Positions 1 to 9,899 of a DNA stretch of 64,000 nucleotides are shown in pieces. The number at the start of each line of letters is the position of its first letter. The first letter of the stretch is position 1. The translations under genes and the position numbers were made by a program. Location: positions 1,922,001-1,986,000 of the forward strand of contig JAYKNF010000016.1 in the NCBI GenBank assembly GCA_036172665.1. Reading direction: 5' to 3'. The notes beneath the pieces are model-generated. The model saw only the letters and a list, made by a program, of their open reading frames with translations, ran no database searches and was not told the origin of the DNA. Origin of the DNA: Prosopocoilus inquinatus (Eukaryota > Arthropoda > Insecta > Coleoptera > Lucanidae).

Positions 1-11
1 GATACGAAGTT
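1..11 (+). repeat. Left-edge partial monomer
   Basis: The window opens inside a unit, with the last 11 bases (gatacgaagtt) before the unit start at 12. The array therefore continues to the left of the window. Confidence 0.95.
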
Positions 12-160
12 CTCGGACGCAGCAGAAGCTGGAAATAGTTTTGAACGAAATAACACGTGTTAGCGTTGTTCCTGTGATGTATCTAATCGACCCTTACTTA
101 TCTATCTTGTTATTTGACGTTACAATGAACTCCAGTAACTTTGATTTGAAGTACGAAGTT
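12..160 (+). repeat. Representative monomer, CACGTG subtype
   Basis: This is the first complete unit and serves as the coordinate reference. Unit positions 1-27 (ctcggacgc...gctggaaat) are nearly constant. Positions 28-50 hold the first variable zone (tttt/tttc, aat/aac, cgta/cgtg). Position 80 onward distinguishes gatcc from gaccc. Positions 94-100 distinguish cttgtt, catatt and catgtt. Positions 105-149 distinguish gttacg, gttaca, gtaacg and attacg, then ctttgatttg, ctccgatgtg, ctctgatgtg and cttagatttg, then gagata, gaagta and gaaata. This unit is of the CACGTG, gaccc, gttaca subtype. Combinations of these sites recur as a set, which makes distinct monomer subtypes recognisable. Confidence 0.9.
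52..61. other. AACACGTGTT palindrome with CACGTG core (representative)
   Basis: Bases 52-61 read aacacgtgtt, which equals its own reverse complement. The 54-59 core CACGTG is the canonical E-box/G-box bound by bHLH-type proteins in eukaryotes. Many units across the array share it, usually those that also carry gaccc; other subtypes have cacgta and lose the symmetry. A binding function is inference only, since a six-base site is weak evidence. Confidence 0.5.
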
Positions 161-633
161 CTCGGACGCTGCAGAAGCTGGAAATATTTTTGAACGAAAT
201 AACACGTATTAGCGTTGTTCCTGTGATGTATCTAATCGATCCTTATATATCTATCATGTTATTTGACATTACGATGGACTCCAGTAACTCTGATGTGAGA
301 TACGAAGTTTTCGGACGCAGCAGAAGCTGGAAATAGTTTTGAACGAAATAGCACGTGTTAGCGTTGTTCCTGTGATGTATCTAATCGACCCTTACTTATC
401 TATCTTGTTATTTGACGTTACAATGGACTCCAGTAACTCCGATGTGAGATACGAAGTTTTCGGACGCAGCAGAAGCTGGAAATAGTTTTGAACGAAACAA
501 CACGTATTAGCGTTGTTCCTGTGATGTATCTAATCGATCCTTACTTATCTATCTTGTTATTTGACGTTACGATGGACTCCAGTAACTCTGATGTGAGATA
601 CGAAGTTTTCGGACGCAGCAGAAGCTGGAAATA

Positions 634-647
634 GTTTCGAACGAAAC
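634..647. other. GTTTCG-aa-CGAAAC dyad (representative)
   Basis: Bases 634-639 (gtttcg) and 642-647 (cgaaac) are perfect inverted repeats around a 2-bp centre. The dyad exists only in the tttcgaacgaaac subtype, seen also near 784, 4808, 5105, 16577, 19031 and in the later cassette copies. The commoner ttttgaacgaaat form breaks it at two positions. It could be a protein-binding dyad or chance. Confidence 0.45.
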
Positions 648-666
648 AACACGTATTAGCGTTGTT
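645..666. other. AACAAC...GTTGTT inverted repeat (representative)
   Basis: Bases 645-650 (aacaac) pair with 661-666 (gttgtt) across a 10-base spacer. The arms are complete only in units of the gaaacaac subtype; gaaataac units have a mismatch. In RNA this would be a weak A/U-rich hairpin. It overlaps the 634-647 dyad by three bases, so this part of the unit is dense in symmetry. Confidence 0.4.
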
Positions 667-892
667 AATATGATGTATCTAATCGATCCTTACTTATCTA
701 TCTTGTTATTTGACGTTACGATGTACTCCAGTAACTTTGATTTGAGATACGAAATTCTCGGACGCAGCAGAAGCTGGAAATAGTTTCGAACGAAACAACA
801 CGTATTAGCGTCGTTCCTGTGATGTATCTAATCGATCTTTACTTATCTATCATGTTATTTGACGTTACGATAGACTTCAGTAACTCTGATGT

Positions 893-1081
893 GTGATACG
901 AAGTTTTCGGACGCAGCAGAAGCTAGAAATAGTTTTGAACGAAACAACACGTCTTAGCGTTGTTCGTGTGTTGTATCTAATCGATCCTTACTTATCTATC
1001 ATATTATTTGACGTTACGATGGACTCCAGTAACTTTGATTTGAAGTACGAAGTTCTCGGACGCAGCAGAAGCTGGAAATAG
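893..1081 (+). repeat. Marker monomer subtype (gtgtgatac / agctagaaat), type copy
   Basis: This subtype combines gtgtgatac, agctagaaat, cgtcttagcg, ttcgtgtgttg and catatt. Full copies begin at 893, 5214, 7151, 10280, 13707, 16985, 19281, 26731, 31201, 34926, 39396, 43270, 44760, 46399, 47889, 57195, 60742 and 62232. A truncated copy lies at about 18330. The preceding unit has gtcgttcc, gatcttt and gatagacttcag (gttatgatagac in some). It is the best landmark for aligning higher-order units. A 62-codon frame opens here because gtg precedes ata and ctggaa became ctagaa in another frame; it is not a gene, as it simply reads 1.27 repeat units in shifting phase. Confidence 0.85.
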
Positions 1082-1091
1082 ATTTGAACGA

Positions 1092-1097
1092 AATAAA
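1092..1097 (+). other. AATAAA hexamer in the aaataaaacg subtype (representative)
   Basis: Units with gaaataaaacg rather than gaaataacacg contain AATAAA, the canonical eukaryotic poly(A) signal. It recurs in many units, notably those after each marker unit. There is no gene upstream, so any role could only concern satellite transcripts. The hexamer is short and is most likely incidental. Confidence 0.3.
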
Positions 1098-2449
1098 ACG
1101 TATTAGCGTTGTTCCTGTGATGTATCTAATCGATCCTTACTTATCTATCATATTATTTGACGTTACGATGGACTCCAGTAACTTTGATTTGAAGTACGAA
1201 GTTCTCGGACGCAGCAGAAGCTGGAAATAGTTTTGAACGAAATAAAACGTATTAGCGTTGTTCCTGTGATGTATCCAATCGATCCTTACTTATCTATCTT
1301 GTTATTTGACGTTACGATGGACTCCAGTAACTCTGATGTGAGATACGATGTTTTCGGACGCAGCAGAAGCTGGAAATAGTTTTGAACGAAACAACACGTA
1401 TTAGCGTTGTTCCTGTGTTGTATCTATTCGATCCTTACTTATCTATCTTGTTATTTGACGTTACGATGGACTCCAGTAACTTTGATGTGAGATACGATGT
1501 TTTCGGAAGCAGCAGAAGCTGGAAATAGTTTTGAACGAAACAACACGTATTAGCGTTGTTCCTGTGATGTATCTAATCGATCCTTACTTATCTATCTTGT
1601 TATTTGACGTTACGATGGACTGCAGTAACTTTGATTTGAGATACGCAGTTCTCGGACGCAGCAGAAGCTGGAAATAGTTTTGAACGAAATAACACGTGTT
1701 AGCGTTGTTCCTGTGATGTACCTAATCGACCCTTACTTATCTATCTTGTTATTTGACGTTACGATGGACTCCAGTAACTCCGATGGGAGATACGAAGTTC
1801 TCGGACGCAGCAGAAGCAGGAAATAGTTTAGAACGAAATAACACGTATTAGCGTTGTTCCTTTGATGTATCTAATCGATCCTTACTTATCTATCTTGTTA
1901 TTTGACGTTACGATGGACTCCAGTAACTTTGATTTGAGATACGAAGTTCTCGGACGCAGCAGAAGCTGGAAATAGTTTTGAACGAAATAACACGTGTTAG
2001 CGTTGTTCCTGTGATGTATCTAATCGACCCTTACTTATCTATCTTATTATTTGACGTTACAATGGACTCCAGTAACTCCGATGTGAGATACGAAGTTTTC
2101 GGACGCAGCAGAAGCTGGAAATAGTTTTGAACGAAATAACACGTGTTAGCGTTGTTCCTGTGATGTATCTAATCGACCCTTACTTATCTATCTTGTTATT
2201 TGACGTTACAATGGACTCCAGTAACTTTGATTTGAAGTACGAAGTTCTCGGACGCAGCAGAAGCTGGAAATAGTTTTGAACGAAATAAAACGTATTAGCG
2301 TTGTTCCTGTGATGTATCTAATCGATCCTTACTTATCTATCATATTATTTGACGTTACGATGGACTCCAGTAACTTTGAATTGAAGTACGAAGTTCTCGG
2401 ACGCAGCAGAAGCTGGAAATAGTTTTGAACGAAATAACACGTATTAGCG

Positions 2450-4583
2450 TTGTTCCTGTGATGTATCTAATCGATCCTTACTTATCTATCTTGTTATTTG
2501 ACGTAACGATGGACTCCAGTAACTTTGATTTGAGATAAGATGTTCTCGGACGCAGCAGAAGCTGGAAATAGTTTTGAACGAAATAGCACGTGTTAGCGTT
2601 GTTCCTGTGATGTATCTAATCGACCCTTACTTATCTATCTTGTTATTGGACATTACGATGGACTCCAGTAACTTTGATTTGAAGTACGAAATTCTCGGAC
2701 GCAGCAGAAGCTGGAAATAGTTTTGAACGATATAACACGTATTAGCGTTGTTCCTGTGATGTATCTAATCGACCCTTACTTATCTATCTTGTTATTTGAC
2801 GTTACAATGGACTCCAGTAACTCCGATGTGAGATACGAATTTCTCGGACGCAGCAGAAGCTGGAAATAGATTTGAACGAAATAAAACGTATTAGCGTTGT
2901 TCCTGTGATGTATCTAATCGATCCTTACTTATCTATCATATTATTTGACGTTACGATGGACTCCAGTAACTTTGATTTGAAATACGAAGTTCTCGGACGC
3001 AGCAGAAGCTGGAAATAGTTTTGAACGAAATAAAACGTATTAGCGTTGTTCCTGTGATGTATCCAATCGATCCTTACTTATCTATCTTGTTATTTGACGT
3101 TACGATGGACTCCAGTAACTCTGATGTGAGATACGATGTTTTCGGACGCAGCAGAAGCTGGAAATAGTTTTGAACGAAACAACACGTATTAGCGTTGTTC
3201 CTGTGTTGTATCTATTCGATCCTTACTTATCTATCTTGTTATTTGACGTTACGATGGACTCCAGTAACTTTGATGTGAGATACGAAGTTCTCGGACGCAG
3301 CAGAAGCTGGAAATAGTTTTGAACGAAATAACACGTGTTAGCGTTGTTCCTGTGATGTATCTAATCGACCCTTACTTATCTATCTTGTTATTTGACGTTA
3401 CAATGGACTCCAGTAACTCCGATGTGAGATACGAATTTCTCGGACGCAGCAGAAGCTGGAAATAGTTTTGAACGAAACAACACGTATTAGCGTTGTTCCT
3501 GTGATGTATCTAATCGATCCTTACTTATCTATCTTGTTATTTGACGTAACGATGGACTCCAGTAATTTTGATTTGAGATAAGATGTTCTCGGACGCAGCA
3601 GAAGCTGGAAATAGTTTTGAACGAAATAGCACGTGTTAGCGTTGTTCCTGTGATGTATCTAATCGACCCTTACTTATCTATCTTGTTATTGGACATTACG
3701 ATGGACTCCAGTAACTTTGATTTGAAGTACGAAATTCTCGGACGCAGCAGAAGCTGGAAATAGTTTTGAACGAAATAACACGTATTAGCGTTGTTCCTGT
3801 GATGTATCTAATCGACCCTTACTTATCTATCTTGTTATTTGACGTTACAATGGACTCCAGTAACTCCGATGTGAGATACGAATTTCTCGGACGCAGCAGA
3901 AGCTGGAAATAGATTTGAACGAAATAAAACGTATTAGCGTTGTTCCTGTGATGTATCTAATCGATCCTTACTTATCTATCATATTATTTGACGTTACGAT
4001 GGACTCCAGTAACTTTGATTTGAAATACGAAGTTCTCGGACGCAGCAGAAGCTGGAAATAGTTTTGAACGAAATAAAACGTATTAGCGTTGTTCCTGTGA
4101 TGTATCCAATCGATCCTTACTTATCTATCTTGTTATTTGACGTTACGATGGACTCCAGTAACTCTGATGTGAGATACGATGTTTTCGGACGCAGCAGAAG
4201 CTGGAAATAGTTTTGAACGAAACAACAGGTATTAGCGTTGTTCCTGTGTTGTATCTATTCGATCCTTACTTATCTATCTTGTTATTTGACGTTACGATGG
4301 ACTCCAGTAACTTTGATGTGAGATACGAAGTTCTCGGACGCAGCAGAAGCTGGAAATAGTTTTGAACGAAATAACACGTGTTAGCGTTGTTCCTGTGATG
4401 TATCTAATCGACCCTTACTTATCTATCTTGTTATTTGACGTTACAATGGACTCCAGTAACTCCGATGTGAGATACGAATTTCTCGGACGCAGCAGAAGCT
4501 GGAAATAGTTTTGAACGAAACAACACGTATTAGCGTTGTTCCTGTGATGTATCTAATCGATCCTTACTTATCTATCTTGTTAT
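2450..4583 (+). repeat. 7-monomer HOR, tandem pair (1,043-bp period)
   Basis: About 2,450-3,540 aligns to 3,493-4,583 at an offset of 1,043 bp (7 units). Both copies contain the rare string gataagatg (2534 and 3577) and the following ttattggacattacg unit. Differences are few: gatataac near 2730, aactttg versus aattttg near 2518/3561, and aacaacagg near 4221. The aattttg and aacaacagg variants of the second copy recur in the 9.9-16.6 kb block, so the sets are related by descent. Confidence 0.85.
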
Positions 4584-6140
4584 TTGACGTTACGATGGAC
4601 TCCAGTAACTTAGATTTGAGATACGAAGTTCTCGGACGCAGCAGAAGCTGGAAATAGTTTTGAACGAAATAACACGTGTTAGCGTTGTTCCTGTGATGTA
4701 TCTAATCGACCCTTACTTATCTATCTTGTTATTTGACGTTACGATGGACTCCAGTAACTCTGATGTGAGATACGAAGTTTTCGGACGCAGCAGAAGCTGG
4801 AAATAGTTTCGAACGAAACAACACGTATTAGCGTTGTTAATATGATGTATCTAATCGATCCTTACTTATCTATCTTGTTATTTGACGTTACGATGGACTC
4901 CAGTAACTCTGATGTGAGATACGAAGTTTTCGGACGCAGCAGAAGCTGGAAATAGTTTCGAACGAAACAACACGTATTAGCGTTGTTAATATGATGTATC
5001 TAATCGATCCTTACTTATCTATCTTGTTATTTGACGTTACGATGTACTCCAGTAACTTTGATTTGAGATACGAAATTCTCGGACGCAGCAGAAGCTGGAA
5101 ATAGTTTCGAACGAAACAACACGTATTAGCGTCGTTCCTGTGATGTATCTAATCGATCTTTACTTATCTATCATGTTATTTGACGTTACGATAGACTTCA
5201 GTAACTCTGATGTGTGATACGAAGTTTTCGGACGCAGCAGAAGCTAGAAATAGTTTTGAACGAAACAACACGTCTTAGCGTTGTTCGTGTGTTGTATCTA
5301 ATCGATCCTTACTTATCTATCATATTATTTGACGTTACGATGGACTCCAGTAACTTTGATTTGAAGTACGAAGTTCTCGGACGCAGCAGAAGCTGGAAAT
5401 AGATTTGAACGAAATAAAACGTATTAGCGTTGTTCCTGTGATGTATCTAATCGATCCTTACTTATCTATCATATTATTTGACGTTACGATGGACTCCAGT
5501 AACTTTGATTTGAAATACGAAGTTCTCGGACGCAGCAGAAGCTGGAAATAGTTTTGAACGAAATAAAACGTATTAGCGTTGTTCCTGTGATGTATCCAAT
5601 CGATCCTTACTTATCTATCTTGTTATTTGACGTTACGATGGACTCCAGTAACACTGATGTGAGATACGATGTTTTCGGACGCAGCAGAAGCTGGAAATAG
5701 TTTTGAACGAAACAACACGTATTAGCGTTGTTCCTGTGTTGTATCTATTCGATCCTTACTTATCTATCTTGTTATTTGACGTTACGATGGACTCCAGTAA
5801 CTTTGATGTGAGATACGAAGTTCTCGGACGCAGCAGAAGCTGGAAATAGTTTTGAACGAAATAACACGTGTTAGCGTTGTTCCTGTGATGTATCTAATCG
5901 ACCCTTACTTATCTATCTTGTTATTTGACGTTACAATGGACTCCAGTAACTCCGATGTGAGATACGAATTTCTCGGACGCAGCAGAAGCTGGAAATAGTT
6001 TTGAACGAAACAACACGTATTAGCGTTGTTCCTGTGATGTATCTAATCGATCCTTACTTATGTATCTTGTTATTTGACGTTACGATGGACTCCAGTAACT
6101 TAGATTTGAGATACGAAGTTCTCGGACGCAGCAGAAGCTG
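3490..6140 (+). repeat. 2.65-kb segment shared with 15,261-17,911
   Basis: At an offset of 11,771 bp (79 units) the two regions share four independent rare variants: aattttg with gataagatg at 3577/15348, aacaacagg at 4221/15992, cttagattt at 4611/16382 and ttatgtatc at 6060/17831. Similarity stops near 6140, where this copy has aaataaaacg and the other has cgtgtttgcg. This is a long-range segmental copy inside the array, not a local tandem repeat. Confidence 0.85.
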
Positions 6141-6239
6141 GAAATAGTTTTGAACGAAATAAAACGTATTAGCGTTGTTCCTGTGATGTATCTAATCGAT
6201 CCTTACTTATCTATCATATTATTTGACGTTACGATGGAC

Positions 6240-8190
6240 TCCAGTAACTCCGATGTGAGATACGAAGTTCTCGGACGCAGCAGAATCTGGAAATAGTTTA
6301 GAAAGAAATAACACGTATTAGCGTTGTTCCTGTGTTGCATCTAATCGATCCTTACTTATCTATCACATTATTTGACGTTACGATGGACTCCAGTAACTTT
6401 GATTTGAAGTACGAACTTCTCGGACGCAGCAGAGGCTGGAAATAGTTTTGAACGAAATAAAACGTATTAGCGTTGTTCCTGTGATGTATCTAATCGATCC
6501 TTACTTATCTATCTTGTTATTTGACGTTACGATGGACTCCAGTAACTTTGATGTGAGATACGAAATTCTCGGACGCAGCAGAAGCTGGAAATAGTTTCGA
6601 ACGAAACAACACGTATTAGCGTCGTTCCTGTGATGTATCTAATCGATCTTTACTTATCTATCCTGTTATTTGACGTTACGATAGACTCCAGTAACTCTGA
6701 TGTGTGATACGAAGTTTTCGGACGCAGCAGAAGCTAGAAATAGTTTTGAGCGAAATAACACATATTAGCGTTGTTCCTGTGATGTAAATAATCGATCCTT
6801 ACTTATCTATCTTGTTATTTGACGTTACGGTGGACTCCAGTAACTCTGATGTGAGATACGAAGTTTTCGGACGCAGCAGAAGCTGGAAATAGTTTCGAAA
6901 GAAACAACACGTATTAGCGTTGTTAATGTGATGTATCTCATCGATCCTTACTTATCTATCTTGTTATTTGACGTTACGATGTACTCCAGTAACTTTGATT
7001 TGAGATACGAAATTCTCGGACGCAGCAGAAGCTGGAAATAGTTTCGAACGAAACAACACGTATTAGCGTCGTTCCTGTGATGTATCTAATCGATCTTTAC
7101 TTATCTATCCTGTTATTTGACGTTACGATAGACTTCAGTAACTCTGATGTGTGATACGAAGTTTTCGGACGCAGCAGAAGCTAGAAATAGTTTTGAACGA
7201 AACAACACGTCTTAGCGTTGTTCCTGTGTTGTATCTAATCGATCCTTACTTATCTATCATATTATTTGACGTTACGATGTACTCCAGTAACTTTGATTTG
7301 AAGTACGAAGTTCTCGGACGCAGCAGAAGCTGGAAATAGTTTTGAACGATATAAAACGTATTAGCTTTGTTCCTGTGATGTATCTAATCGATCCTTACTT
7401 ATCTATCATATTATTTGACGTTACGATGGACTCCAGTAACTTTGATTTGAAGTACGAAGTTCTCGGACGCACCAGAAGCTGGAAATAGTTTTGAACGAAA
7501 TAACACGTATTAGCGTTGTTCCTGTGATGTATCTAATCGACCCTTACTTATCTATCTTGTTATTTGACGTTACGATGGACTCCAGTAACTCCGATGGGAG
7601 ATACGAAGTTCTCGGACGCAGCAGAATCTGGAAATAGTTTAGAAAGAAATAACACGTATTAGCGTTGTTCCTGTGTTGTATCTAATCGATCCTTACTTAT
7701 CTATCACATTATTTGACGTTACGATGAACTCCAGTAACTTTGATTTGAAGTACGAAGTTCTCGGACGCAGCAGAAGCTGGAAATAGTTTTGAACGAAATA
7801 AAACGTATTAGCGTTGTTCCTGTGATGTATCTAATCGATCCTTACTTATCTATCTTGTTATTTGACGTTACGATGGACTCCAGTAACTTTGATGTGAGAT
7901 ACGAAATTCTCGGACGCAGCAGAAGCTGGAAATAGTTTCGAACGAAACAACACGTATTAGCGTCGTTCCTGTGATGTATCTAATCGATCTTTACTTATCT
8001 ATCCTGTTATTTGACGTTACGATAGACTCCAGTAACTCTGATGTGTGATACGAAGTTTTCGGACGCAGCAGAAGCTAGAAATAGTTTTGAACGAAATAAC
8101 ACATATTAGCGTTGTTTCTGTGATGTAAATAATCGATCCTTACTTATCTATCTTGTTATTTGACGTTACGGTGGACTCCAGTAACTCTGA
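6240..8190 (+). repeat. 9-monomer offset duplication (1,341 bp)
   Basis: About four units at 6,240-6,850 recur at 7,581-8,190, offset by 1,341 bp (9 units). Shared rare variants are cagaatctgg followed by agaaagaaat (6281 and 7622), cacattattt, and acacatattagcg with gtaaataatcg (6761 and 8102). Between them, 6,850-7,580 holds a marker cassette whose gtgtgatac unit starts at 7151 and differs from the other copies by ttcctgtg and atgtac. Confidence 0.8.
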
Positions 8191-8649
8191 TGTGAGATAC
8201 GATGTTTTCGGACGCAGCAGAAGCTGGAAATAGTTTTGAACGAAACCACACGTATTAGCGTTGTTCCTGTGTTGTATTTAATCGATCGTTACTTATCTAT
8301 CATATTATTTGACGTTACGATGGACTCCAGTAACTTTGATTTGAAGTACGAAGTTCTCGGACGCAGCAGAAGCTGGAAATAGTTTTGAACGAAATAACAC
8401 GTGTTAGCGTTGTTCCTGTGATGTATCTAATCGACCCTTACTTATCTATCTTGTTATTTGACGTTACGATGGACTCCAGTAACTCCGACGTGAGATACGA
8501 AGTTCTCGGACGCAGCAGAAGCTGGAAATAGTTTAGAACGAAATAACACGTATTAACGTTCTTCCTGTGTTGTATCTAATCGATCCTTACTCATCTATCA
8601 TATTATTTGACGTTACGATGGACTCCAGTAACTTTGATTTGAAGTACGA

Positions 8650-9600
8650 AGTTCTCGGACGCAGCAGAAGCTGGAAATAGTTTTGAGCGAAATAACACGT
8701 ATTAGCGTTGTTCCTGTGATGTATCTAATCGATCCCTACTTATCTATCTTGTTATTTGACGTTACGATGGACTCCAGTAACTTTGATTTGAAGTACGAAG
8801 TTCTCGGACGCTGCAGAAGCTGGAAATAGTTTTGAACGAAATAACACGTATTAGCGTTGTTCCTGTAATGTATCTAATCGATCCTTACATATCTATCATG
8901 TTATTTGACATTACGATGGACTTCAGTAACTCTGATGTGAGATACGAAGTTTTCGGACGCAGCAGAAGCTGGAAATAGTTTTGAACGAAATAGCACGTGT
9001 TAGCGTTGTTCCTGTGATGTATCTAATCGACCCTTACTTATCTATCTTGTTATTTGAAGTTACGATGGACTCCAGTAACTCCGATGTGAGATACGAAGTT
9101 CTCGGACGCAGCAGAGGCTGGAAATAGTTTAGAACGAAATAACACGTATTAGCGTTGTTCCTGTGATGTATCTAATCGATCCCTACTTATCTATCTTGTT
9201 ATTTGACGTTACGATGGACTCCAGTAACTTTGATTTGAAGTACGAAGTTCTCGGACGCTGCAGAAGCTGGAAATAGTTTTGAACGAAATAACACGTATTA
9301 GCGTTGTTCCTGTGATGTATCTAATCGATCCTTACATATCTATCATGTTATTTGACATTACGATGGACTCCAGTAACTCTGATGTGAGATACGAAGTTTT
9401 CGGACGCAGCAGAAGCTGGAAATAGTTTTGAACGAAATAGCACGTGTTAGCGTTGTTCCTGTGATGTATCTAATCGACCCTTACTTATCTATCTTGTTAT
9501 TTGAAGTTACGATGGTCTCCAGTAACTCCGATGTGAGATACGAAGTTCTCGGACGCAGCAGAGGCTGGAAATAGTTTAGAACGAAATAACACGTATTAGC
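8650..9600 (+). repeat. 3-monomer tandem duplication (447-bp period)
   Basis: A trimer is repeated in tandem: gatccctac at 8731 and 9178, gacgctgcagaag with ctgcag at 8811 and 9258, and gcagaggctgg near 9109 and 9556. Copies differ at gacttc versus gactcc and ggactcc versus ggtctcc. This is the shortest clear higher-order unit in the window. Confidence 0.85.
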
Positions 9601-9899
9601 GTTGTTCCTGTGTTGTATCTAATCGATCCTTACTTATCTATCTTGTTATTTGACGTTACGATGGACTCCAGTAACTTTGATTTGAGATACGAAGTTCTCG
9701 GACGCAGCAGAAGCTGGAAATAGTTTTGAACGAAATAACACGTGTTAGCGTTGTTCCTGTGATGTATCTAATCGACCCTTACTTATCTATCTTGTTATTT
9801 GACGTTACAATGAACTCCAGTAACTTTGATTTGAAGTACGAAGTTCTCGGACGCTGCAGAAGCTGGAAATATTTTTGAACGAAATAACACGTATTAGCG

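Larger units (their letters stand above)
1..440 (+). repeat. Displaced copy of the 9,686-10,125 segment
   Basis: The first roughly 440 bases match the sequence 9,685 bp (65 units) downstream, including the rare changes ttacaatgaac, gacgctgcagaag, aaatatttttg and ccttatatatc. The two diverge near 490, where this copy continues with ttttgaacgaaac while the other switches to tttcgaacgaaac. The break therefore lies within one unit. Confidence 0.85.
540..1490 (+). repeat. Marker-cassette block, related to 4,861-5,811
   Basis: About six units match the sequence 4,321 bp (29 units) downstream, with only scattered differences, such as gaagta versus gaaata near 1194. The block contains the marker string: gttaatatgatg, then gtcgttcc with gatcttt and gatagacttcag, then gtgtgatac with agctagaaat and cttagcg. 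A third unit type with gtatccaatcg follows. Beyond about 1490 this copy carries cggaagcagc and the other does not. Confidence 0.8.

Noticed and set aside
283..308. Hammerhead ribozyme core (ctgatg ... cgaa)
   Set aside because: The ctctgatgtgagatacgaag segment resembles the core order, but the A after CUGAUG is a U, there is no helix II between the two boxes, and no proper cleavage helix is visible.
634..647. RNA polymerase III B box (SINE or tRNA-derived repeat)
   Set aside because: Only ttcgaa matches the B-box core. No A box at suitable distance, no poly(T) terminator and no tRNA-like fold are present.
634..650. CENP-B box
   Set aside because: The 5' part TTCG....A fits the pattern by chance, but the essential CGGG half is missing (CAAC instead). 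The reverse strand also fails.
893..1081. Recurrent 62-codon frames (starting MIRSFRTQQK) at 18 marker units, plus 60-88 codon frames on both strands
   Set aside because: Each frame reads across 1.2-1.8 repeat units in changing phase (149 is not a multiple of 3) and encodes the same bases twice in different frames. They exist only where a subtype loses one in-frame stop or gains a gtg. There is no independent sequence, ribosome-site context or codon-type conservation, so they are not genes.
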